From assembly GCF_008710285.1 (NCBI RefSeq), contig NZ_VYQF01000001.1, forward strand, positions 1,869,501 through 1,933,500: a DNA stretch of 64,000 bases, read 5' to 3'. The translations under genes and the position numbers were made by a program. The notes under the pieces were generated by a model that saw only the letters and a list, made by a program, of their open reading frames with translations, was not told the DNA's origin and did not search any database. This stretch comes from Ginsengibacter hankyongi. GTDB lineage: Bacteria > Bacteroidota > Bacteroidia > Chitinophagales > Chitinophagaceae. This document shows, piece by piece, positions 34,720-43,400 of this stretch (its first letter is position 1; every line of letters starts with the position of its first letter).

Positions 34720-35283
34720 TTATTCTTCAGTCAGGGCATTTATAAACAGTATCGCCTTTTCAAATCTTTCTTCATAACTACCACTTATATCAACCCAGGG
34801 CACCGATTGATTAATTAACAGGTCTTTATAAAAATGGTACAATTTATTCCTTGTGCCTACGTCAGGATACTCTCGTAAATTATCTTTAACCCATGGCAGA
34901 TCAGTATCACAGAGAAGATAACCATCATAACCCCGCCCGGCTATACGATTTAATATCCAGTTATGACATTTATTAAAAACAAATTCACACCAAACCTTCA
35001 TTACATACATATCAGTGTCAATAAAAAGAAGTGGCGAAGGATGAGTGACAGATAATAAAGAGTTTGTCATCCTGAGCTTGTCGAAGGATTCTTCCAAATC
35101 AATTTGTCCTTTTGCAATAGTCAGTAGATCATCATACGAATATTCTGTTCCATTTTTTTCAAGATATTCGCGTGCATATTCCGGCACCCAAATAGTTTTA
35201 TAATATTCTGCAAGCTGGGTGCATAAAGTACTTTTGCCTGTTGATTCAGGACCAATAACTACGAATTTTTTTATTGTTTCCAT
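34720..35283 (-). CDS. nadR: NadR-type nicotinamide ribonucleoside kinase (AAA ATPase)
   Basis: The 187-residue protein has the P-loop GPESTGKSTL at 11-20, VPEYAREYLEKNG, LLFIDTDMYVMKVW and LLCDTDLPWVKD. This fits the ribosylnicotinamide kinase domain of NadR without the adenylyltransferase or repressor parts. It phosphorylates nicotinamide riboside imported by the adjacent PnuC. Its 5-prime end overlaps pnuC by 13 bases. Residues about 66-84 (SFDKLRMTNSLLSVTHPSP) do not fit the family and are encoded by a dispersed-repeat-like sequence, so an element seems to have been captured in frame. The rest appears intact. Confidence 0.88.
   Translation of the reverse strand: METIKKFVVIGPESTGKSTLCTQLAEYYKTIWVPEYAREYLEKNGTEYSYDDLLTIAKGQIDLEESFDKLRMTNSLLSVTHPSPLLFIDTDMYVMKVWCEFVFNKCHNWILNRIAGRGYDGYLLCDTDLPWVKDNLREYPDVGTRNKLYHFYKDLLINQSVPWVDISGSYEERFEKAILFINALTEE
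35032..35095 (+). repeat. REP-like dispersed repeat inside nadR
   Basis: The plus strand contains GTCATCCTGAGCTTGTCGAAGG, a core element I recognise as a very common dispersed repeat in Bacteroidota and other genomes (translated in one frame as SFDKLRMT). AGGATGAGTGACA at 35037-35050 is a partial inverse of TGTCATCCT at 35065-35073, so a stem of about 9 pairs can form; TCCT...AGGA makes another small stem. It is in frame with nadR on the minus strand and adds no stop codon. Confidence 0.7.
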
Positions 35284-35891
35284 TCAGGTATTTCTTCTTT
35301 TGCAACAACGAGTTTTTTTGCTCTTTTTATCCATTCCTTTAATCCCCAAAAAGCCATTATCAAGAGGATGATATAATAAATACTCGTAAATACATAATGC
35401 TTTACAAAATACAAAGGAATAGACGCAACATTAGTAGCAATCCACCAATACCAGCTTTCTACTTTTTTCCTGGCCATTAACCACATAGCCGTAAACGCTG
35501 TGGCACTCGCAAATGCATCAGCCCATGGAATAGCGCCCGGAGCAAAATCTTTTTTCAGATACGTAAGTCCGCTGAATATGCCAATATAAAAAACGGTAAA
35601 GAAAAGTAATTGCCTCAACCATTCCTTTAGGTCCGAACTTGTAATTAAAACAATATGCTCCTGTTGTTGATTTTTTCTTGCCCATAAAATCCAGCCATAT
35701 ATACTCATAACGGTATAATAAAAATTAACGGAAGCTTCTCCCAATAAACTTCCATTTACACTTATATAAACGTAAATAATGGTATTTACTAACCCTACCG
35801 GGTACACTAGAATATTTTCTTTACGGCTATACCATACACTTGCTATTCCAAAGAATACGGCAATGTATTCCAGCAAAGAAGTATGCTGCAT
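35271..35891 (-). CDS. pnuC: Nicotinamide riboside transporter PnuC
   Basis: From the ATG at 35891 the product is 206 residues starting MQHTSLLEYIAVFFG. The frame is open to a TTG at 35930, giving 13 more residues. It has about seven hydrophobic segments, and FGIASVWYSRKENILVYPVGLVNTIIY plus WYWWIATNVASIPLYFVKHYVFTSIYYIILLIMAFWG are typical of PnuC. It carries nicotinamide riboside across the inner membrane. The gene overlaps nadR by 13 bases, joining uptake to phosphorylation. PnuT-like thiamine relatives exist, but the NadR partner supports the NAD role. Confidence 0.92.
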   Translation of the reverse strand: MQHTSLLEYIAVFFGIASVWYSRKENILVYPVGLVNTIIYVYISVNGSLLGEASVNFYYTVMSIYGWILWARKNQQQEHIVLITSSDLKEWLRQLLFFTVFYIGIFSGLTYLKKDFAPGAIPWADAFASATAFTAMWLMARKKVESWYWWIATNVASIPLYFVKHYVFTSIYYIILLIMAFWGLKEWIKRAKKLVVAKEEIPEWKQ

Positions 35892-35973
35892 GTCGGATAT
35901 AAACTGGCGGTAAATTTCTGAAAGACTCAAATAAAATGTTGATTGTCAAAAATAGTATACAATGAAATAAAAA

Positions 35974-35996
35974 AGGCATCCTTTGATAAGATGCCT
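35974..35996 (-). terminator. Intrinsic terminator after the Nfu gene
   Basis: AGGCATC at 35974-35980 and GATGCCT at 35990-35996 form a 7-base stem with a 9-base loop. On the minus strand it is followed by TTTTTATTTCATT. It is 22 bases after the Nfu stop codon and ahead of pnuC. Confidence 0.75.
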
Positions 35997-36018
35997 GTTA
36001 TAGTGTTGAAAAAAAAAT

Positions 36019-36618
36019 TTAATCTGCCTCCGCTACTACTTCCCTAACTTCCGGAATCATACGTTTCATCATTCCTTCAATACCCGCTTTTAAAGTAATC
36101 ATCGAAGAGGGGCAGCCGCTGCAACTGCCTTGCAACATTAAATTTACTCTACCATCTTCATAGCTTTTAAATTGTATGGCGCCGCCATCCATTTCCACTG
36201 CCGGCTTTACATAATTTTCGAGCAATTCTTTTATCCGCTTTACGACATCACCATCGTCGAGACTTACTTCATTAGAGCTTACTGTTTTTCTTGATGCTAT
36301 TTCTTCCTCATTAATTATAATTTTACCTTCTTCGAGATATTCTTTTAAAAATTGTTTTATCGAAGGAATAACATCCTGCCAGTCTTCAGTTTCATTTGTT
36401 TTTGTCAGCGTAACAAAATTGCTGGCAATAAATACCGATTTTATAAAAGGAAAGCTAAATAACTCCATAGCGAGGGGGGAAGCCTTAGCACTTTCTTCAT
36501 CCTGGAAGTCTACACTTTTCCCAGGGTATAAAAGCTTGTTCGCAACAAATTTCATTGTTTCCGGGTTAGGAGTCATTTCGGTATAAATGCTGATAAGTGT
36601 ATTTCCTGTTTTTATCAT
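36019..36618 (-). CDS. Nfu-type iron-sulfur cluster carrier
   Basis: The 199-residue protein has an Nfu N-terminal domain (YTEMTPNPETMKFVANKLL near 12-30, ASPLAMELFSFPFIKSVFIASNFVTLTK). It also has a C-terminal NifU-like domain (about 125-195) with VKPAVEMDGGAIQFKSYEDG and the cluster-binding CSGCPSS (CxxC). It carries a 4Fe-4S cluster to target apoproteins in the cytoplasm. It is a single-gene transcript with its own terminator; no suf or isc genes are adjacent. A 29-residue acidic linker joins the two domains. Confidence 0.92.
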   Translation of the reverse strand: MIKTGNTLISIYTEMTPNPETMKFVANKLLYPGKSVDFQDEESAKASPLAMELFSFPFIKSVFIASNFVTLTKTNETEDWQDVIPSIKQFLKEYLEEGKIIINEEEIASRKTVSSNEVSLDDGDVVKRIKELLENYVKPAVEMDGGAIQFKSYEDGRVNLMLQGSCSGCPSSMITLKAGIEGMMKRMIPEVREVVAEAD

Positions 36619-36735
36619 AATAAAAGATTGAGTCTACAAAGCTAATAATATTGGGTTGAATAGTAACACCGGGTGTGTTAAGTAACGCCTATAATTATAT
36701 TTTTTCCGCTTTACGAAAGTGTGCTTATTTAAATT

Positions 36736-39048
36736 TTATTCTACAATACGAAGTTTAGCATAGTTCAGCATAATTTTCTTTTCGCCATTATGTTCAAATT
36801 TTACCGTTGCCACTGGGTTGTGAGCCGCACCTTCCATTTTTATAACTTCTCCAAATCCAAATTTCTGGTGTTCGATTTTTTGCCCTTCCTGCAAATTGCT
36901 GGTGTCACTTGGTGTAAATCCCTCCGTGGGTGTATGTTCTTTTATTTTTACAACAGGCGAGGTAACCATGTAGGCTGGCTTTTCCTTTGTAGCACTACGA
37001 TTCTCCTGTGATGATGTACGAAAACCAGTTTTTGCTTTATCAAATGAATTCCATTGATTACTTTGATTATTACGCATATTCCCTCCGGCAAAAGCCCTAT
37101 CAAGTCGTTCTTCAGGCAGCTCTTCAATAAACCTGCTTGGATCATTTTGTGTAAGATTGCCAAAGCGATATCGTGTATTCGCATACGTTAGCCAAAGCCT
37201 TTGCTTGGCTCTTGTAATCGCTACATAAAATAATCTTCTTTCTTCTTCCAGCTCTTCCCGGGTATTAATTGACATTGCGTTAGGAAATAGCGTTTCTTCT
37301 AAGCCTCCAACAAAAACAACAGGAAATTCAAGCCCCTTTGCGGCATGAATAGTCATTAATTTAACCACATCGCTTTCTCCTTTATCATCATCAGCATCAG
37401 TTAAAAGAGTTATTTGCTGAAGATAACTTCCAAGGCTTTTATCTAATAGCTCACCATCTTCCGTAGGCGTTTCTGTAAACTCTTTAATTGAGTTGAGTAA
37501 CTCCTGGATATTTTCATAACGGGCAAGACCTTCTGTAGTTTTATCATTAAAAAGTTCCTTAACCAGCCCGGTATTTTTGCCAACAAGTATGGAAAGATCG
37601 TAAGCATTTTTTTTCTGCAATTCACTTTGAAACATCTTTATCATGATGACAAAGTTGTTGATCACTTCAAGCGTGGATGCCTTGTAACCAAACTGTGCAG
37701 CCTGTCCCAGCACGTTCCACATAGAAACATTATTCTGGTTTGCAAAGAGAACTGCTTTTTCGACACTTGTTTTTCCGATTCCTCTGGCGGGGAAATTGAT
37801 AATACGTTTCAACGCTTCTTCATCCCCCGGGTTTAAAATAACTCTCAGGTAACTAAGAAAATCTTTGATCTCTTTTCTTTGATAAAAACTAATACCCCCA
37901 TAAATTCTGTAAGCAATGTTCATGCGGCGAAGACTTTCCTCAAAGCTCCTGCTTTGTGCATTGGTTCTGTATAATATAGCAAAATCATTATTCCGGTAAT
38001 GATTGCGCAGCTTCTGTTCCTGTATGGCGTCGGCGACATATTTTCCCTCGTCGTTATCGGTAGCGGTACGCACTAGTTTTATTTTTTCTCCTTCTGCATT
38101 GCTGGTCCAAAGCTTTTTGGGAAGCTGTCCTTTATTGTTGGCAATTACATTGTTGGCCACATGAAGTATACTTTGAGAGCTGCGGTAATTTTGTTCCAAC
38201 ATAACCACCTTAACTTCATCATAATCTTTTTGAAACTGCAGAATATTTTCAATAGTAGCACCTCTAAAACTGTAAATACTTTGAGCATCGTCACCCACTA
38301 CTGCCACGTTCTCATGCATGGCCCCCAATAGTTTTATAATCTGGTATTGGGCGGTATTGGTATCCTGGTATTCATCAATCATTATGTATTTAAACTTTCG
38401 CTGGTATTTGCTCAGGCTTTCAGGATGGGTTTTCAAAAGCAAATAAAATTTCAAAAGCAAATCATCAAAGTCCATTGCGCCGTTTTTGTAACAGCGCTTA
38501 CAATAAGCATCATATATTTGGCCAATCATTGGCCGGTTTGACCGCATATCTTCCTGCTGAAGTCCGTAATCATTTATATATTCTTCAGGAGTTATTAATG
38601 CGTTTTTTGCAGAAGATATCCGGTTGTAAACTGTATTGGGTTTATAATGTTTATCATCAAGACCCAATTCATTTACTACCGTTTTTACAACACTTTTTGC
38701 ATCATCAGTATCATAAATCGTAAAGTTGCGTGGATAGCCAAGTTTTTCTGCTTCTGCCCGTAATATCCTTGCAAACACTGAATGAAAGGTGCCTATATAA
38801 ATATTTCTTGCTTCGTTGTTCCCAAGAATGTGTTCTACACGTTCTTTCATTTCTGCCGCAGCCTTGTTGGTAAAAGTGAGCGCTAAAATATTGAATGGAT
38901 CTACCCCTGTTGCTAATAAGTGAGCAATCCGCGTAGTAAGTACTTTCGTTTTACCGCTACCAGCACCTGCAACAATCATTATAGGCCCATCGCGGTGTAG
39001 CACAGCTTCGCGCTGTTGCTCATTTAATCCCTCTAAATATACCTGCAT
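36736..39048 (-). CDS. pcrA: ATP-dependent DNA helicase UvrD/PcrA
   Basis: The 770-residue protein has LNEQQREAVLHRDGPIMIVAGAGSGKTKVLTTRI (Q motif and Walker A), LALTFTNKAAAEMKERV, IGTFHSVFARILR and MIDEYQDTNTAQYQIIKLL (Walker B). Later come VVGDDAQSIYSFRGA, LEQNYRSSQSILHVANNVI, MTIHAAKGLEFPVVFVGGLEE and EERRLFYVAITRAKQRLWLTYA. It is a superfamily 1A 3-to-5 helicase acting in repair and replication. The C-terminal tail carries a Tudor-like HQKFGFGEVIKMEG segment seen in PcrA. A minus-strand TAACTTTG at 39053-39060 lies 4 bases before the ATG and may be its -7 element, implying an extremely short leader. Confidence 0.93.
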   Translation of the reverse strand: MQVYLEGLNEQQREAVLHRDGPIMIVAGAGSGKTKVLTTRIAHLLATGVDPFNILALTFTNKAAAEMKERVEHILGNNEARNIYIGTFHSVFARILRAEAEKLGYPRNFTIYDTDDAKSVVKTVVNELGLDDKHYKPNTVYNRISSAKNALITPEEYINDYGLQQEDMRSNRPMIGQIYDAYCKRCYKNGAMDFDDLLLKFYLLLKTHPESLSKYQRKFKYIMIDEYQDTNTAQYQIIKLLGAMHENVAVVGDDAQSIYSFRGATIENILQFQKDYDEVKVVMLEQNYRSSQSILHVANNVIANNKGQLPKKLWTSNAEGEKIKLVRTATDNDEGKYVADAIQEQKLRNHYRNNDFAILYRTNAQSRSFEESLRRMNIAYRIYGGISFYQRKEIKDFLSYLRVILNPGDEEALKRIINFPARGIGKTSVEKAVLFANQNNVSMWNVLGQAAQFGYKASTLEVINNFVIMIKMFQSELQKKNAYDLSILVGKNTGLVKELFNDKTTEGLARYENIQELLNSIKEFTETPTEDGELLDKSLGSYLQQITLLTDADDDKGESDVVKLMTIHAAKGLEFPVVFVGGLEETLFPNAMSINTREELEEERRLFYVAITRAKQRLWLTYANTRYRFGNLTQNDPSRFIEELPEERLDRAFAGGNMRNNQSNQWNSFDKAKTGFRTSSQENRSATKEKPAYMVTSPVVKIKEHTPTEGFTPSDTSNLQEGQKIEHQKFGFGEVIKMEGAAHNPVATVKFEHNGEKKIMLNYAKLRIVE

Positions 39049-39238
39049 AGCACAAAGTTACTGAAACATAAAAGGTTTTGAAGATGCAATATATAATCTT
39101 ATAGTTCTCAAATCACAAATGCCATTTATCCATATTTTTAAAAAAAATGATAATTAATTTTTACGTTTTAGATTAATTTAAATACGTGTTTACCTATAAA
39201 AATTATGACTTCAGTTTCTTATTTCCATGCTTCATCTT

Positions 39239-39263
39239 TTTCGTTAACGTTACATTAACGAAA
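39239..39263. repeat. Inverted repeat, possible operator
   Basis: TTTCGTTAA at 39239-39247 and TTAACGAAA at 39255-39263 are perfect inverse copies separated by 7 bases. It sits 35 bases before the -33 element of the PepSY-like gene and has the size of a dimeric regulator site. No matching regulator is known; no T-run follows, so a terminator is unlikely. Confidence 0.4.
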
Positions 39264-39297
39264 GCCTCTCCCACACTGAATTACCGGCGATACCAAA

Positions 39298-39332
39298 TTG
39301 CTTGCCCGCTTTTATAAAGACTCCTAATTTTA
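39298..39332 (+). promoter_or_regulatory. Promoter of the PepSY-like secreted protein gene
   Basis: TTG at 39298-39300 or TTG at 39302-39304 is followed after 20-24 bases by TAATTTTA at 39325-39332, a near match to TAnnTTTG with the last G replaced by A. The ATG at 39365 follows 32 bases later. Confidence 0.4.
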
Positions 39333-39364
39333 CCTCCGATTCCTTAACCAATAAAAATTAAAGT

Positions 39365-39814
39365 ATGAAAAAGATCTTTTTTGCATGTCTTGTAACAATA
39401 GTGTCAGCAACATCAGTTTTTGCAGCTCCAAAATCTCTTGTAACTGAAAAAGTTTTAAAAGTTTTTCATGAAGCATTTCCGGAAGTTAAAAAACCTTCAT
39501 GGTACACTTTTGATAATTATTATGAAGTATATTTTACTAACCCGGATAACTCTTCCTGCAGAATTGATTACAGCCCGGATGGAATCCTGTTAAGCACAAC
39601 AAGATATTATACCGAACAGAATCTTCCACCCGCTATCAGGGCAAAAGTGAATGAAAAATATCCTGGTAAAAAAATATTTGGGATAACAGAGGTTTCCAAT
39701 AGTGAAAATGTAACTTATAACATAGTGTTAGAAGACAATAAAAACTGGTATAATATCGAATCAGATGCCACAGGTGTTATCAGATTGAATAAAAAATTAG
39801 AAAGAACCGAATAA
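39365..39814 (+). CDS. Secreted PepSY-like (DUF2874) protein
   Basis: The 149-residue protein has a signal peptide (MKKIFFACLVTIVSATSVFA). The mature part has two PepSY-like repeats. The first is about residues 25-85, with VLKVFHEAFPEVKKPSWYTFDNYYEVYF and YSPDGILLSTTRYY. The second is about 88-145, with LPPAIRAKVNEKYPGKKIFGITEV and YNIVLEDNKNWYNIESDATGVI. This is the putative beta-lactamase-inhibitor-like PepSY family common in Bacteroidota, periplasmic and of unknown role. It has its own promoter and a good terminator just after it. Confidence 0.82.
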   Translation: MKKIFFACLVTIVSATSVFAAPKSLVTEKVLKVFHEAFPEVKKPSWYTFDNYYEVYFTNPDNSSCRIDYSPDGILLSTTRYYTEQNLPPAIRAKVNEKYPGKKIFGITEVSNSENVTYNIVLEDNKNWYNIESDATGVIRLNKKLERTE

Positions 39815-39838
39815 AAAGTTTTCAGAAAATTTGTAAGA

Positions 39839-39878
39839 GGTAATTTGTAAAACCATATTTTACGAATTGCCTTTTTTT
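39839..39878 (+). terminator. Intrinsic terminator of the PepSY-like gene
   Basis: GGTAATT-T-GTAAAA at 39839-39852 pairs with TTTTAC-G-AATTGCC at 39858-39871, with a 5-base loop, one mismatch and a T-G pair. It is followed directly by seven T residues at 39872-39878. Confidence 0.8.
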
Positions 39879-39980
39879 GTGCCCTGACTACAGCAATAAA
39901 AAGCTAACGCACGTTAAATAGACTGAGCTTAGGTACAATAATTTTTTAATTTGATGCGTTATATTTTCCAATTCCTTATT

Positions 39981-40133
39981 ATGAACATTAAAAATCTTAC
40001 TGGTTCTATGGATCAAATCCGTTGTATTGTAAAAGGTTTCATTGGGAAACTAACGCAAAACCCGGAATTTTATAATATCAGGCATTATACTAAAAGCCGT
40101 TATAAATCCTATAATCAGAAAAAGACATGGTGA
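39981..40133 (+). pseudogene. Possible degenerate CsbD-like frame
   Basis: The frame from ATG at 39981 gives 50 residues starting MNIKNLTGSMDQIRCIVK and containing GFIGKLTQNPE. It aligns without gaps to the CsbD pattern GNW(N/D)xI(K/R)GxxK......LT, but the usual Trp is replaced by Met and the glycine after I-R/K by Cys. The tail is Arg/Tyr-rich. I read it as a decayed CsbD-family stress protein gene, or possibly chance. There is no good promoter in front of it. Confidence 0.3.
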
Positions 40134-40268
40134 GAATTTTGGAAATGAAATGCTTTCGGAATTTACGGAAACAGGAATTGAGTGGTTATGCTATTGCAAA
40201 AGAAGGGACTATGTTTTTACTTTAGAGTACAGAAATAAATATAATAATCCTCTTTAAAACCAAGTTTT

Positions 40269-40403
40269 ATGAAAAATCAAGTTTACCAAAAAAAAACCGC
40301 CTTCTCAGTGTTCTTCAGCACTCTTTCAAAAAATTTTATTGCACTTTTTGAATCAGGCAATAAAAAAGAATTTCAAAGGTTAAAGGATTTTATTACCTCT
40401 TAA
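40269..40403 (+). CDS. Possible small protein (44 aa)
   Basis: An ATG at 40269 opens a 44-codon frame ending TAA at 40401-40403, coding for a peptide starting MKNQVYQKKTAFSVFFSTL and ending RLKDFITS. It is amphipathic and basic with no signal peptide. It ends 3 bases before the convergent SNF2 gene. Codon use looks ordinary, but nothing confirms it as a gene; no family is recognised. Confidence 0.3.
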   Translation: MKNQVYQKKTAFSVFFSTLSKNFIALFESGNKKEFQRLKDFITS

Positions 40404-40406
40404 TTC

Positions 40407-43400
40407 TTAACTGAAGAGATATTCTACATCTTCTTTACTAAGGCTTTTTACGAAAGTCTGGTCATCAGAAATTAATTCCTTTGCAAGGGTACGTTTGCGT
40501 TCCTGGAGCTGCAAAATTTTATCTTCAATTGTATCCTTGCAAATCATTCTATAGGCAAAAATATTCTTAGTTTGTCCTATTCTATGGGTTCTATCTATCG
40601 CCTGCTGCTCAACCGCGGGATTCCACCACGGGTCAACAATATAAACATAATCTGCAGCAGTTAAGTTGAGCCCTACGCCCCCAGCCTTAAGAGAAATAAG
40701 GAACACACGGGAATTATCGTTTGTTTGAAAATTTTGAATAGAACGTTCTCTCTCTTGAGGAGGAGTACTTCCATCGAAATAATCAAATTCAATATTATTT
40801 TCTGTTAGTTTTTCTTTAATTAATGCGAGCATGCCAAGAAACTGGGAAAATATAAGGGCTTTATGTTCGCCAATATTTTCAGTTATTTCTCTTGTAAGCT
40901 CGTCAAGCTTGATCGAATGATTAGGGTATTTTTCTTCTTCGTTAAGGATAGCAGGACTGTCACATATTTGCCGTAGCTTCATTAATCCTTGCAAAATAGT
41001 GAGCTGAGATTTATCAATTCCTTCTCCCTCAATTACACCCATAATTTTATCGCGATAAACATTTCGATACGCATCATACACTTCTTTCTGTTCATCCTCC
41101 ATTTCGCAAAAAAGGATAGTTTCTGTTTTTTCGGGGAGGTCTTTAGCTACCTGCTCTTTTGTTCTGCGAAGTATAAACGGATAAAGGAGTTTACGCAGGT
41201 GGTCTTTTTGTTCCTGTTCACCAAATTTATCAATGGGGGTTGAAAATTCATTCCTAAAAAATTCGACAGAACCCAACAGGCCGGGATTTAAAAAATTCAT
41301 TTGAGCATATACGTCAAAAGTATTATTCTGTAATGGCGTACCACTCATACACAGCCTGTTTTTTGAAGTAAGTAAACAAGCAGCTTTAGTAACCTTAGAA
41401 GAAGGATTTTTGATTGCCTGAGATTCATCCAGGATTACATAATCAAATAAAATCTTCATCATTAACTGAATGTCGCTTCTTAAAGTTCCATAGGTGGTAA
41501 TTATTACATTATAATTTTCAAAATCCGCTGGATTCCTCGTACGTAAGCTTCCATGGTGTATGCACCAGGTAAGTGATGGCGTAAATTTTCTTATTTCATT
41601 CTCCCAATTATAAATAAGTGTGGTGGGACATACTACCAAAGCTTTTAAACCGCCTTCCTCTTTTGCATAATGGCTTAACATGCTCAAAGCCTGAACCGTC
41701 TTCCCTAATCCCATATCATCTGCAAGAATACCGCCCCAGCCCACAGATTTTAGATAATTAAGCCAGTTAAATCCTGAAACCTGGTAAGGCCTTAGTTTAT
41801 TTTCTAACTCTTGCGGCACTTCAGTTTCGGGGATACTTTTAAAATTTCTTAGCCGTGCGTATTTTTCGTCTAATTCAAAAGAAAGTTCTTTTTCATCTCT
41901 TTTCTCATATAAATCATCTATTACGCTAAGATGAAATTTAGAAAGCCTGAGTTTATTTTCCTTTCCCTGGCCAACCTTAAAAAGCAGCGAATATTTATTT
42001 ATCCATTCGTCCGGAAGTATCCCGAGGGAGCCATCGTTTAGTTGTACAAAAGATTGCTTATTTATTAAAGCCTTTTTTATTTCAGAGATGCCAATTCTTT
42101 GCTCGCCAAAAGAAAGCTCAATTTTTGCATCAAACCAATCCAGGCCACTGCTCAAATGGATTTGCGTAGATGGTTTAGCGGTGTTAAACCGGAAATTTTT
42201 TAATGCATTAAATCCCGATACAGGGATTTTCATTTCTTTCATGGCATCCACAAATAGAAAAAACCAGTTATTCTTAAGTACATCGGTTCCCTTTAAAACC
42301 AGGCTTCCATTTTCTTTAGTTGAAAACTGAGAATGTAAGCCGGCAAGTTTATTGTGAAATTCCTGTTCGGCTTCTTTATTCCGATGCACCATCAATATTT
42401 TGCCATCTTCAGGAACTATAATGGTTTCTTTATCGCCCGGCCTGACATTGAATCCCTTATAACTATATACGGGTTGAAATAAGAGGTAATCTCCCTTTTC
42501 TATAAGCATCAGGCTTATGTCCGGTTGGCCATCTTTAGTTTCTTTTACTAACTGATCATCAAATTTTACTTCATATTCTTTTGTAAGCGGCATTATTACT
42601 TCTTTTAAAAAAGAAGGCCATTCGTTTTCGGATATATGAAGCGTTTTATTAAATTTTTTGGCGATAAGTGCATCCTCTGCCTTTTTCCATAAGAAGATTT
42701 CCTGGTCGTATAAAAACAATAAAAAATTATCCCATTGATTGTCGCTTGCTTTTAGAGTTTCGTTATTAATTCTAATGGCGGCATTCAAAAAATATTCATC
42801 GTCTTTCACTGCTACCTCAAACTGTACAAAAGGATGTACATCTGAAGTAACAACGCTTTGCAAATTTTCTGTATTAAATTTTTTTCCTGCAGGTAAATAC
42901 AAGGTAATATTCTGCTCCTGGAAAATCTTTTTTAGCTTAGGGTGAATATATTCGGTAATAAGCAACTTAGTTTCTTCAGGAAGTTCTTCATTTTCCTGTT
43001 GAATAATATTTTCCCAAAAACCACTAAAGGGTGAATTGCGGTTTAAATATTTATTAATTTCTGATTGCTGTAGCTTTCGGGCTTGCTGTATCAATTGTTT
43101 GTCCTTAATCGAAAAAACATCTGTATTAATAAATTTGCCAAGGTCGAGCTTTTCAACACGGCCAATAAATTTCTCTCCGTCTTCATCATAATCACCCTGT
43201 ATGGCGTCAATTGAAAAAAATGGAAATTCTTTTTGATTTGCATTAAATACAATGGCTACTTTTTTGCGCTTTACTGCCACAGCCATAGCAATTTCCGCCG
43301 ATTGAGTTACCGGTTCATAACTCTTTGGGAAATTGGAAGTAACAGGAGTTATTTTTTTAATTGAGGGATCAAGAACTTTTAGAAATGGCTTACCATCTTT

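Larger units (their letters stand above)
39049..39364. other. Divergent intergenic region between pcrA and the PepSY-like gene
   Basis: This stretch contains promoter elements of both genes and a 9-base inverted repeat at 39239-39263. The pcrA -7 candidate is at 39053-39060 and the rightward promoter at 39298-39332. No reading frame of note is seen. Confidence 0.5.
39815..40268. other. Non-coding stretch after the PepSY-like gene
   Basis: This region holds the terminator at 39839-39878, a degenerate CsbD-like frame at 39981-40133 and little else. From 40134 to 40268 I see no convincing gene or RNA structure. Confidence 0.5.
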
